A stretch of DNA of 64,000 nucleotides from Undaria pinnatifida (taxonomy: Eukaryota; Sar; Phaeophyceae; Laminariales; Alariaceae). Location: positions 3,917,155 to 3,981,154 of the forward strand of contig JABAKD010000005.1 of the NCBI GenBank assembly GCA_012845835.1. Reading direction: 5' to 3'. Shown in pieces: positions 32,254 through 45,600 of the stretch; position 1 is the first letter of the stretch, and each line of letters begins with the position of its first letter. Made by a program: the position numbers and the translations under genes. Below the pieces are notes generated by a model. It saw nothing but the letters and a program-made list of their open reading frames with translations. It was not told the origin of the DNA and ran no database searches.

Positions 32254-33246
32254 GCATTCCATAGCATGGTCGCGGCCAGCAGAGAAAAGCATACCAGATA
32301 GCATTTAATTTTACTGGTGGTATGCTTGACGGTCTATCTGTGCAAAAAAAATGCTCAAAGTATGTGTGCAAGCTTGTTGTTCCTGACCGCCGCCTTCTTC
32401 GGCGGTAGCCTGCCCGATGAACAGAGTGGGCTCGAGAGGCTCGAGAGGTTTGACCACAACAAATAATTGCCGGAGGGGACTCAGCTGCTGCTTGTTTTAT
32501 AGCTATAGACTAATTAATAGTAGCTTTTGTTGCTGCCGTTGGTGAAGGAGTTCCGCGACCGACGTTGACGCCGTTGTTTGTCGCCGTTGCCATTGTGTTG
32601 TTGTTGCTGTGTTGAGATCTTTTGGGAGAACGTCATCGTATGTGTGTATCGAAGAGACGTCCAAGATCCTAAAAAAGCCGGTCGCCGTTTCTACTATTAT
32701 TATTGTTATAGCCTAATATTGCTGTTATATTTATTTGCCGTTTTACTCTGTTGTTGTACGATCATTCCTTGTTTTATTATTCTTGTACGATAAATCTGAC
32801 CTGCCCAGCCTAGCGAGCGTGTGCGACGTTCGGATTTTGACTCGAGGTGCGGACACGGCTCGACCGACGGCGAGCGCGCGCAGGCCCAGTTGAATTCGGC
32901 GGTTGAGGTGTAGGGCGCCGCGCAGGATAGCGTAGCGTGGTCGGTATTGTCAACAGGTTCCGCGAAACTCGATGTGGTTGCCAGCGCGTTTTGCGTGCCT
33001 GTGCCGGCAGTGTTAAATTGTTCACGTCTGCTGTCGGATCCGCTCGCATTGCCCCACATATTCATCCTCACATCGTTCGTTATTGGTTTGGTACCGTCAA
33101 GAACTTCCCTCGTGATGACCAGTTGCTCCGCCTTTTTGCACCGGACTCCCCGGTGTGCGTTACGCGCGGGGGTAATCTGACTGCTGAGCTTGTAGACGGT
33201 AATTATTGACGACAGGAACGCCGCAAGATTGGGTTGTATAGCTACA

Positions 33247-33497
<251 letters not shown>

Positions 33498-33910
33498 CTG
33501 CAGTAGTAGTAGGAGTAGCTAGATGCTGCTGCTGTTTGTTGTTCTTGTGTCAGGGAGAAGAAAGAGGAGTTGTTCCGCGGCCGTCGTTGCTTCTGTTTTT
33601 CTTGTTTGATTGTTGTTATTTACGGAGGACGCTAGTAAATAGAACCAAATATTGTTAGTAAAAATAGATGAATATGTAGGTTTTTGTGTTCACCATAGGT
33701 CCTATTTACTAGGGTCCCCCGTAAAATACTACCTGGTAGTATTTTTGCTCTGTTGTTGCCGTCACTTACTTTTTATACATTTTAGTCTAGTCTAGACTAT
33801 ATGATTATTATTTGTTTCATTGCCGCTGCTGTTACTACTACTACTACTTGTACTGCTGTTGTAGTCTAGTAATATTGTTGTTAAGCTTAGATCTTGGAAG
33901 GACGTCATCG

Positions 33911-35543
33911 AGAAGAAGAAGAAGAGATATGCCTGGTATAAGTCTTGTATAAGTGTTAATAGTGCCCCCCAAAAATAAGCGTAAACGAAAAACGTTCGTC
34001 TAGACTTGTGATGTTGTAGCAGTCCTCGTACCGTACTAAGCCAGAAGCCGAGGAACGCCGGTGTGGCGGCCGGCTGGATCTACTGATGTGCTGTTCTTGG
34101 CGCCCGGCTTCCGCTGACAGCCTGCGCAAAGGAGGAGGGACTAAAGGCTGGAGCACATTAATCGCTGGAAGAAAAAAAGTACCTGGTATACGGTAGTAGT
34201 GGGGTCTATATAAGGCGGTTATAATGAGTCGGCCACTCGATATAGTGCGGTTAAGTCGGTGGGCACGAGTGAGTGCAACTCTGAATAGAACTGACCATAC
34301 GAATAGGGCGGCCTCTTGATGTAGGGCGGCCAAAAGCCTTTCGCCCTGTGCCGCCTTACGTAAGCTCTCCTACTACTTAGCTACTGCTGTATGTTGAGAT
34401 ACGGCGACCTGTAACCTTACGTGTATATATTTAATCGTCACTTTTGCACTCTCCAGCTCATCTCGTAAGAGAGGTTTCACCCTCAGCGACCTTCTGAGAG
34501 AAGCCGCGTGGTCACAGGTGTCTTCGCTTGTCCCCCCCCCCCCGGTGCTCGATTTCATTTTTTATCGCGCTTAGGGTTCATTCAGCATTCATGCATTCCT
34601 ACTTTTTAGCTTTTTTTATCCGCGATGATTTGAATCAAATTCCGCCAACGCACGCTCTCGCAATTCGGCCTGTTAAGCCATTTTTACCAGTACTACTGCA
34701 CACCGTACACACGCATTACCTGGCCTATCAAACTCTAATCCCCAAGTGTTTCGGCCCCTACAAGGGAGTGCAGTCTTAACGAGGGTAGCGTGTGATTCCG
34801 CGCGACTTTCGCGGTCACCAGTGTCTAATGCAACATAGGCAGCAGCAGTTACGACTCGTTCGCGGTGGTTTCGCATAAAAAACGAGTTTATAGCCTCACG
34901 GCCACACCGATCTAGCCAGCTGGGAGAACACGAGAGAAGCAGCGGATTTGACCCATCGTGCATAATAGTTTCGCGCGCGTAAGATACTGCACAAAGGTTT
35001 TTGGTGCCGATGTTCCCTCCGGCCAAGGCTATGGTTGGGGAGGGGGGGTGGCCCCTTTTTTTCGGTTCCAAGTGTCACTCCGCATGCCACTGGCAAAATA
35101 ATAATAATCAAAGGTGGTATGTTTTGCGCGGGGTAGCTAACCATGCCGTTGTGGACTAACATCGCAAGATGAAAACGGCACGAAAGCCGAAGGTCGCGAA
35201 GGTTCACGGGGGTCACTTTCGCGCGAGACATCCCGAGCCCCCCCCCCACCCCCCGCCCCCGCGCGCGAAATGTGTCCCTACGACCGCATCTCGTACACGT
35301 ACAACACATGAATTACAGCACGTCAAGACAATTGGGAGTTAACTTTTGTTCTTGCTCGACTTTCACGCGAACCACGAGAAACTGTCATGCGCACCGACCT
35401 AGAACACACGCTGGCCCACAACACAGATGAACCAGGCCCAAAACAAGAGTTGCTTGAGTGGCGCCGGGGTCTGAATCAGAAACTATTAATACCACGTATA
35501 ACGTACAACCCCATTCATCGTATAGCTAGCGTGACATGCTTGC
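33911..35543. other. Intergenic; gene fragment and R3 copy
   Basis: About 34438-34595 is a diverged copy of 20161-20300 (the 3' end of a WD40 gene exon plus following intron). It shares CTCTCCAGCTCA, CGTAAGAG and CTCAGNNACCTTCTG. Indels have destroyed the frame, so it is a gene fragment. About 35130-35280 is an R3 copy. A C run lies at about 34531-34543. No functional gene is seen. Confidence 0.5.
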
Positions 35544-36661
35544 TTAACCCAACGGGCGATTAGGTGTCGACCCTTGCGCGTAGTACGGCTGCTCGGATAG
35601 CTCCCTGAGAGCATCCTCGTACGCTCCGGACACGCGCATGATGCGCTGGCTTGCCGCTCTCCTCTCTCTGGCAAGCTCCTTCTCGAGCTGCTTCGCCTCC
35701 GCCTCCGCCGCCGCCACCGCCACCGCCACCTCTTGCGCTGTTCTAGTTCGCTCATCATCAACGGGGACCTCGTCTGGGACCCCTAGCCCCTCTGTGCTAC
35801 GACCTCCTCCCGGTGCACGCTGCCCCTCTTGTGCGACACGGTTAGGATCCTCGTCTGCCGCCCCTGACCCCTCCATGCTACGAGTATGACCTCCCTCCGG
35901 CGCAGGCCACTCTTCTTCTTGTGCGACACGTTCGCGATCTACTGGGTTTGGGATTTCGCTCGGTGCCGTACCAATCTGAGGATCGCCGCCTTCGGTGACG
36001 GCGGAAGATATTCGCTCGTTGTTGTTGTTGGTGCCGCGCCCCGCCCTGGCAGCCTTGGCCCGCGCTTTCGCAGTTGCGAGCACCGCTTCTCTCGCGCCCT
36101 CCGCCGCTTGTTCTTCTTCCAAAACAGCCAGCAGTTCGCGGTCGTACCTTGCGCGGGCGATGTCCTGCGCCCCAGGGGGTAGAGTCACCCCCCCCGTCCC
36201 CTCCCCCCTTTCCCCATCCAACCCGCCTCGCAGAGCCAAAAGCCCCACCTCTCCCCTCCCCCCACCCAACTCGTCAGCATCTGTTCGTGCTAGGGAGGAC
36301 TCTTCCCCTGCCTGATTCGGTGGACTGTCGCCCCCGCGGTGTCGTTCTCGAACCCTACGTGTCACGGCAGCGCCGCCGACATTGGTTGTCGTTCGTGGTC
36401 GGCTGCTGTCACTGGCCATTTTATCAGCGCTTCCCTTCTTGCGTCTCGTTTTGACCCCGCGGTGGGAGCCTGGTGCCGTCAGCGACGAGGCCCTAATCGG
36501 CAAGGGGTCCTGAATGCCGTAGCGCTTGCGGAGGTCTTCGGCGCGGAGCAGCTTACGTCCACCTTTAAACCTTCTCCGAGTCGAGACCCTTGCCGCGGGA
36601 CGCGACGGCGACGTCGACGCCGGTTGGATTTCGGACGTTGTTCCGTTCCATTCAGGGTTGT
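35544..36661 (-). CDS. Coiled-coil gene exon 11 (C-terminal, with stop)
   Basis: The acceptor is TCTCTGGTGTCCAG. The exon reads NPEWNGTTSEIQPAST and then a basic region (RKLLRAEDLRKRYGIQDPLP, GVKTRRKKGS). A Ser/Gly/Glu-rich disordered stretch follows. Next is a helix (DIARARYDRELLAVLEEEQA, AEGAREAVLATAKARAKAAR) and a short Asn run. The C-terminal coiled coil is AEAEAKQLEKELARERRAAS, QRIMRVSGAYEDALRELSEQ, closing with NRPLG and TAA at 35544-35546. About 372 codons, GC3-rich. No known domain was recognised. Confidence 0.75.
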
Positions 36662-39600
36662 CTGGACACCAGAGACAATGAAAAGGCAAGCGTTAGAGCA
36701 ACAGCAAGCACGGCGCCTTCAACGTTGAAGAGGCGACTTCGATGTTGAAGAAGCGCGCCAATATAGGGGTAACACTTTCGTGGCATACGTATTTGAAGCG
36801 GATGAGCGGATGGGGCGCTCCTCCACCGATAAACTAGCGCTGCCATCTGCCACTTGCTGACGAGTCATCCCACATCAGGGACGGGTGTTACGAAGACAGA
36901 GGTGTCATGGCCACTTTTTTGCCACACATGTTTTCAGAATGGCAGGCCTCCCTAACCCCAAACTCGACCCGAGGTTCCGACTTGTTGTGTGATATCGGAT
37001 TGCATATGTAGGCCACAGGATTTTTTGGTTCTACGTTCGCTTTTTCTAAAAAAATCCGTAAAAAGGCAAGAAAAAAAAAAACAAAAAGAGCCAGTGCAAC
37101 TCTACCGTAGCACGCGTCTTCCCACGCGAGGTGTGGAGCAGAATTTTCCGAGTGGAGCTGTTTTTTTCTGAGACCCCAACACGAATAGGAGCTAAAATAT
37201 CTCACCCGAACACGACCTCGGAGACATTCGTCCGCGCAAACCCGACCAACATCTATGTGCGCTACACAGTAGTTCCGAAACAAACTTACTCGTAACACTA
37301 CCGTGCTAACCCGCTAGTTCCACGCTGGAGGGGGACTCAAACGGTCACACACAATTAGTTAATCCAACAACTGCAACCTCCACCTGGGGGTGACTCTAAC
37401 GACAGCCTTTTCCCCCCAACCACCGCTCTCCCCCCCAAAACCAATTGATTCATGTCTCTGCAGCTGCGACATCCACAAGATACGACGCCAGGGATCTAAC
37501 CCTGCCAGTTAAAATGGCCATATTGTTCTCATACGTATCGAGGGGGTAATGGGTAATGAATTATCTCCTCTGGTAGCAAGATCCCGATACCAAGATGTGT
37601 ACCTTTGTTGGTATCATTTAACGTCTGTACCCGAGGGGTCCGACATCGTGTCTTAATGGCGCTGTCGTCCCATTCTTTCAAGAAACCAAATCACCTTGTC
37701 GAGCTACGCCGAGGCTTTCTTTCCCCTGCTGTGAGACGTCGCCGTTGTCCTCCTCTCCCGCGGAGGACCCCACCTCCTCCGGCACAGCCTCTGTCAACGA
37801 CCTCTCCAGCCTCGTTACGCTTCCCACGCTGCTGTACGGGAAGGACAAGGAACTTCCGATACTTGCGAATAAGGCGGGAGAAAGTGGTCGTCGAGGATCA
37901 ATCCGGTTTACTTGCGCCTCCCACTTTCGCCCCCTTCTTCCTCCGCCTTCTCTCCTAGCGCTCATTGCCGTTCCACCATCGTTCGCAACGAACCCTGCGC
38001 GAGTTGTCGGGCGAGCTCCGCAATCTCTGCGAGCTGCTTTGCGAGATTGGCTTGGTCGAGGTTGGTTTGGTCGTACTTGGTTTGGTCGCTGCCTTTCTCC
38101 ACCAGGTCCATCACGAGGGCTTTTCCTTCTAACATCCTCTCCTGTCTCCCCGTCTCCCAAGCTTTCACCGCGGCTGCCCCTCCCCCCCCGCCCCGCAAGA
38201 GCTTCTCCCACGTGAACTTCGCGACTGCCCCCTCTCCCTCGCGCAAGAGCTTCTCCCGAGTCAATGTTGCGACTGCCCCCACCTCCCCCACGTGTAACAT
38301 CTTCTCCCAAGTTAATGTCGACAATTCCCCCGCCCCGCGCGAGGGCGTTCTCCACATCCACTCCCACGGAATTCAATGTTATCGTACTACCACCATCAAC
38401 CGTGGCGGCGCCATCATCTCCGAACGCCCGTGAAATTATGGAAGGAATCGCATCTTCGTCGGTAGTGGCAGCGGCGGCGGCGGCGGCGGTAACAGCAGCC
38501 GCGATGGCGTTAAAGCTGATGCGCCCGCGCGACTTCTCCTGTTTATACAAAAATATATTACGAGAACGGTCAGGAGTTGCCAGCAGTTACCACGGCATAC
38601 AGCGCACGCGCCGAGAGGGGGAAGGGGGGTCGGTATCGTGCTTGGCTGTAGTCTTGAAATCATAAGACCCTCAGGAAGAGTTAGGGTAACGAGTCACCAC
38701 CGAATGCGGCGCGACACATGTTACCGTAGAGTGTGCCCCATTTTTTTCTGGGGCTTCGAACCACTTTTTAGGAGTTCTATGCCTTGTCTTGACCGCAAAA
38801 AAAACAAAAAAAAAATGGAGTAAGCCGAAAGTGCAGCCCGATGACCAAACCCATGGCTTAGGCGTAAAAACGGCTGCCAATGGAAACAAGAAACAGGAGT
38901 TCCGTCAGTCAGAAAATATTTTCGCCCAAAACGATACAAGTATCGTGGCACGCACGCGTCGCGGACACGGGGGGGGGGAGACGGGGGGGCGTTGGCATAT
39001 GTGTTGGCTTGCGTGAACAAAACAGCTAGAGTGGTCAGGAGTTACCAGCGTTTACGGCGTACAGCGCAAGGGACGGGGGGGGGAGGGGGGGGCGCTGTGT
39101 CTGCCATGTGTTTGGCCGCGAGGGACATTATTAACGGGACCGTATCTCCGTCGGTAATGGCAGCGGCGGCGGTAGCTGTAGCTGCAATCGCGTCAAATCT
39201 GATTTATTCGCCCTCGCGAGTGATCCTGCATACACAAAAAAAACGAGTGAGCCTGCATGCACAAAAAAAACGAGTGAGTTTTGAGGAGCTACCAACAGTT
39301 ACGGCGGACAACACCCGCGCGGGGCCGGGGGGGGGGGGGGGGAGGGGGGGGGTGTTTCTGGCACGTGTTTCGCTGAGCGAAAGGTTATTGACGGCACCAT
39401 GCCTTCGTCGACACAAGTGGCAGTTATTGACGGCGGTCGCGATCGCGTCAGAGATGATTCGCCCTCACGATGCCGTAGCACGCGATGTTTCCGATGATCG
39501 ATCCCATGGCCTAGAAGAAAGTATACAGCAAGCAGCGAATAACACGGCAACATGGCACACGGCCATTCCAACGAATACGGGTTTTGGTCTTCACGAAGAC

Positions 39601-42600
39601 GAGGGACTAAATCAGCATTAAAAAAAATATATATATATGTATTTGACTCATTCTTACCACGATAGCCCCCCCCGCTAAAACCAGCGATGTTCTTGAACGA
39701 ACGTTTCATCATCAATCATGGTTGCTCGACACACGGAATAATACAGCGGAAAACAAAGTATCCCTATACTTTCTTCTTGTGTGCAAAGGCCTATCGATCG
39801 ATGACGTCGGGGAGGGTGTCGAGGGACACCGCGTATTTCGGGAGATACACGACCGGGAGCTGGTTTTGAAACCGGCGACTTCGCTAAAGAAAAGTTGGGG
39901 GGGCTACCTACCGTAGAACGACTCATTCGGCCTGAAAAAGACGGCGTGTTCCTACGCTCTTTTGGGTAGTGTGGTCGTTGGCTGACCAGCCGCGTCAGCA
40001 GAGGCTAGGATAGGGGGCATGTCATGACATGCCGCTACTTTTACTACCGACTCGCACGAGTGACTCTTTCAAATACCTCACTGAAAAATCGACTTTTTAG
40101 GTCAGTCTTTTTCGGGCACGGCATAGTTTTTTTTCACCATTTCCGTTGCGGGCGCGTATCTCGCGAATTGAACGGCAAGCGGAATACCCCCCCTTTTAGA
40201 GCCCCCAAACCCCTCCCCATGCTAATTTCAAGTAATTTTGTCCCCAAAACGGGGTTTTAGTTTGTGAAGGCGTTAAGGTCGCAAAAGGAACTGGGGGGGG
40301 GTCACTTGCGCAAGCGACCCCGAGTGACCGCGACAAAAAAAACTCCCAAAAGTGACCCTTGTGGTGCCATAGCCTTGGTCCCGCCGTCAGCGAGGAAAAA
40401 AAGGCTTTGACCAAAATGGGCTAACCCCTATCTTAGCATGCGCCCAAGGAAAAAAAAACAACAAAAAAACGGGGTGTGGATGGATTCACCTTGAGGGCTT
40501 CGAAGCTCCTCCGCAACGCCTTCCGCTGCTTCGCTCTGTTTTTTTCAAAGCCGGCGGGCAAAAGCGATCAAGTACCGGAGAGGGAAGTCAAGCGTACACC
40601 GCACCGAGCGCGGGCGCGGGGCAACACAAAAAAAAACAAAATGTCAGGCACCAGTTGAGTCCTGCTATTTAGGCAACTGACGCAAGCGTGTCGTGTCGTT
40701 AGGCCTCTCGTCTGCGCGGCTTCAGAAAAACAAAAATCTTATTCGTCACGGCGATACAAATTTTACGCGAAGTGCAGAAGCTACAAAAGCTAAAAAGTTT
40801 TTGCAAACATGTAGAGTAGATCTTCTGTGCTCGGGAGGGTGGCGCAGGCGCTGAATTAAAAGACCATTAAAAGCATCCCCCGTACGTACTATTCGGAAGG
40901 CGCTGAGCGACCGAGTGTTGGAGGTGTCTCGATTAGAAATAGGAAGGGTGCTCCGTCTCAAAAGGGATGTGCCCCCCTCCCCCCCCCCATCGTGGCCGTG
41001 CAAAACTGTCGGACAACTTGATGCGTGTTCTACCGGTATGGGATGTCTGTTTGGCGCGATTCTAGGAGCTTACGTTTCCCAGGACAGCTGTGCGCGGGTA
41101 GTGTTGATGCGGTCCTTTTCCGCGCGGACGAGTTCAGCCTTCGCGGCGCTTTCTTCGAGCTTCCTTCTCGCGGCCTGACGCCTAGATTGGCAGGAGAGAC
41201 AAAACAAAAAAAAAATTACAATAAGAACACAGTACAAAAAAACCCCGCCGGCACCGAGCAAGGAGGCTGCGACGGAAAAATCGGTCGAAAACGGAGTGTT
41301 CGCGCAGAAAGTTACTGAGAAAAAAAACAAACACCGACCCCCAGAAAAACATCATTTGTATATTTACCTATTTCCTTCCCGTCATGATTTTTGGTGTGTT
41401 TGCGTTGAAGAGGTGAACCAAAGCTCTTGACGGCGATTCCTCAAAATGAGCAGCGACGTGGGGATGTGCGGCAATGCGCCAAGGCACCGTTTTCTGTTTT
41501 TAACGTTTGTCATAATCGGACGAACGGAACTCCGAGAGGCATTCAAGGTGCCGAGGCAGCGATTTCCGAGGCCGGCGGGAGCCATCCCTCTATAGATAGT
41601 GAGGTAGGGGTTGCACTATTTCGGCAAGGCGTTTCTTACTTCTGGCCGGTTGAGCTCATCAAGTTTGGACCATCGGTCGGTATGATAATTTAAGGAGCGT
41701 TTTCGTTTTGAGACTATGATAGCGCATGGAAACCTTTTTAGGGATGGCACGAACGACTGTTTTTCGGAGCCACGTTTCGGATGATGGTGAGATGTTGACC
41801 ATCTCCTCACGTTAGGAGCCCAGAAACTTCTCAGAATCTGATGCACCCCTAGCGCGGGATGGCTCTGCCGAGGCAGCGACTTTCCGAGGCCGGTGGTTAC
41901 ATTTCTCAGCGGCGCGTACTGCGTACGATAGATAGAGCGTGACACTTTTTCTTTTCGACTGAATCCGATTTCTGAATATGGCAGGGCTCCATATACAAAC
42001 CCAGAATCGTAACGAAAATTGCAATCTTTCCACAAACAAAAAAACAAAGACAAAAAAACGTTGAATGTCTACGAGGCAATGGCATGGGGATTTTTTTTTC
42101 GTCGTGCGGCACATTCCCCGCCCCCCCCCCCCCCCCCCCCCCCCAATTCCCTCCCCTCCCCGTAAGAGCAAGTTTTTGCGTCAGCAGGTGGAAAAAAAAA
42201 ATATTCCAGCGAGGAGAAGTATTAGAAAAAAAAAAAACTGCGTTCGTAGTGCGTTCGTACGCTTACCGCGGCACGCGTCTGCTTTCGACCCGGAACGCGT
42301 GCTACGATAGAGGCGCCCCCCACTTTTTTTTTTTTTCTTATGAGGTTCCCTAATTTGGGAGCTTAATTAAGACAAATCTCTCCCAAAAGCTGCTTTAGAG
42401 AAAAAAAATAAGAACACTGCCATTCGGTGCATCGTACCGGATTAACGATCCCATGGGGCCTAGGTACACAGCAAGTATCACGCAGGAAAAAAAAAGTACT
42501 TTTTTTTTTTTCCGACCATTTTGGGTTGAGGATCCTCTTCATCCAAAAAAACACTTTCGCCAAAAAAAGGTATGACTCCAGCGTAGCACGCGCCCAAGGC

Positions 42601-45600
42601 TACGGTAGGGGAGTCACTTTTTTTTTTTGGCAGTCGCTCGCGAGTGACCCCCCCCCCCCCCCCCCTCCCCCCTGTTCCCTTGAGACCCGTGCGGTTGAAG
42701 TTCGCGGCATGGACCCGCAAAAGGGGATCGGAAGCTACGCTGCGCCAAAAAAAATAAAAAATGGCCTACACAATATATATATATATTCCTGTAAGGTACA
42801 GAGTCACTCGTGCGTTGTGGCGAAAACCCCCTTGGCGAAAACGGGGGGGGGTATGGTACTGCAATTATGATGCTACAATACACCCTTAGCTTTGGTGCTT
42901 TTGAGAGTCGTGCTTGTTGTTGCCCCCACCCGACGTAGGGCAGCGTGGGATTCGACGTCGACAAAAATCATGCGACATTCGCAAGAAGGAAGTGAACCCG
43001 GAGAAGAAGCGAAAATTGAGTCAAGCCATTCCACGGCGGGGGAAGTTGCGCTTTCTGGGCCCAATGCTTCTGACACCGTTGGTCTGCTCGAGCGTGGAAC
43101 CATCGATTAGCACGAAGTACGAATGGTATACGAGTATATATATATATATTTATTTATTTATTTATTTTTGGGGAGCGCACAGAAATGATGGTCGGGTTGC
43201 GCGAACGAATGCCTTCGCAGTCATGTTTCCGGGTAAGAGATGGACAGATATCCTCATGGTAGGATAGCTCAGAGGCTTCTTAGAATCTGCTGCACCCCCT
43301 AGCGCGGGATGACTCGGTCGTGCTAGTCATTCCAAAGGGTGTGAATCGGAACCGACTGTTCGGCCCAATCAATCGGAGCGATTTTAAATCGGAAATCGGG
43401 ATCGGAATCGGCAAAAAATTCGGACGATGCGTTGCTTACCGCATGTTTTGCCAGTGTCTCATCGGTTGGTACCGATATACAAAAATGCTCAAGATTTCGC
43501 ACGGATTTTGACGAGAAATGAAGCCGAACGGCAAGAAACTCGCTGCGCTCGCCCGATATACCGGAAATATACCTGTTTCTTTGCCGATGTATCGGATATC
43601 GGCTGAGCCAAAAACCGATATTTTTAATATATCGGTAAACACAGCCGCTTCACAGGAAAACACGGCCCTACGAATTAGCCCTTTTACTACTACCGCAAAA
43701 AGCACCCAACTCTAATTCCAAGTAACGCTTCTCCAACTCGTGGGTAAGGCAGGGCATCTCCGATAAATCGGATATCGGTTTGATAAATCGGATATCGGCT
43801 GTGCCGAAAACCGATATTTTAAATATATCGGTAAACACAGCCGCTTCACAGGAAAACACAGCCCTACGAATTAGCCCTTTTACTACTACCGCAAAAAGTA
43901 CCCAACTCTAATTCCAAGTAACGCTTCTCCAACTCGTGGGTAAGGCAGGGCATCTCCGATAAATCGGATATCGGTTTGATAAATCGGATTTCGACTGCGC
44001 CAAGAACCGACGTTTTTAAGTATCGGTAAACACAGCCGATTCACAGCCCTACTATTTTCGACATCAGAGGGAGAGTCGATAAATACCACATATCAATATA
44101 CCGGTGTGCTACCTCTCTTCCTCCGTCTTCATCCTTCTTTCTGCCGCTTTTCTGGCGTTCTCCTCCCGCTCTCGCTTCTCGTCGAGTCTCTTCGCTGCCT
44201 CCTCCTGCTTTCGGGCCTTTAGATCAAGCAGCGAAAACAAATCATGCGATTAAGTTTCTTTAGGTGCTTGTTGAATGCTGGCACAATAGACTGAAAAATC
44301 AAGCAGCAGCAGAAGCAGAAGCAGCAGCCCGGGGGTAGTGGTAGAGCTGTTGGTGGGTGAACGGGTGGGTGGGTGGGCGTACAGGACAGGACACTTAACA
44401 AGAAAACGAGCAAGAAGAAAGCCAGGTTGAGATGCACGGAAAACATCAGAAAATCCGCTTTTAAAACGTTGGCAACGGCGAGTAAAAAAAATACAGGCCC
44501 CCTTTGGGAATTCAGAGAGGAAAATTTGACGAAATAATTTGACCGGTTACAGCATTGACCACGCGAAGCAAAGGCTGCTTGTTGGCTCGTGTAGGGGGTA
44601 GCTAGGCTAGGTCCCGAGACCACACTCTAAGGGCTGTACGGCGTCACTCGCGCATGCATGATGCTTGTATACACTCATCCTTCGGCGTGGTCGCACGACA
44701 GTAGACAGTTGATGAGGTCGCACATATGCATGTGAGGGTGTTGCGAGGGGGCGCAGGGGTTGGTCGGTGCTGGGTAGGCCGCCTACCTCCATGGCTCGCG
44801 GCATCTCGGGTATCTTCCGCTCTTCGTTCATTGCTCAAAACACCACACACTGCCGGATGTCGCACGCTATGGAAAACAGACGCACACGCACTCTGATCCT
44901 GGGTGCGATTCTCTCACCCACGAAAGCATCGACCATATACATGGGAACCGCCCAAGAGAGTTATGCCACTCCAGCATGGCACATCACGCAGTTCATCAAA
45001 AAAAGAGAACTGGCATTGTGGCGCGTCTTATCTATTGCCAAACAAAGAAACTACGGAGAGAACCTGTGCGTCTCGATCGCTTTATTTATCTTGCGTTTTT
45101 TTGGGGAGTTCGAAGAGGGTTTAAGAGAGAGATGCACCCTGCGGTGGAGGTGGATCAACCATTGCCCCCCCCCTGCATGGTTCTTGGCTTGAGGAGCTGC
45201 TCTACATCCCACTCGGGGGAAAAAAAGTGAAAATCGAGAAAAATCAGAGTGCAATCCGATGAAGCTATCCCATGGCCAAGATATTTTTTCAGAACAAAGA
45301 ATGGCATTGTTCCGACGGTTTTGGGCTAAGGAAGGTTAAGGAGCCAGCCCCGTCACTCCGAAAATGTTTTTTCAGCCAAAAAATTTGCGACTGCTATCGT
45401 ATCACGAGTCAGGAGCTAATTATTCCCTGTCCGCGCAGCCCTCCGAGTGTGTTGCTTCGGCCGAATCTTCACAAAAAAAAGCACGCTAATACACGATGAA
45501 CACGTTGACACGACACGGGAAGCATGCATGCGAGGCGTTTAGAACTCCCTCCTCGTGTCAGTGCAGCCCCCTCCCCCCCCTCCACGCCTTTGTTGTTTCG

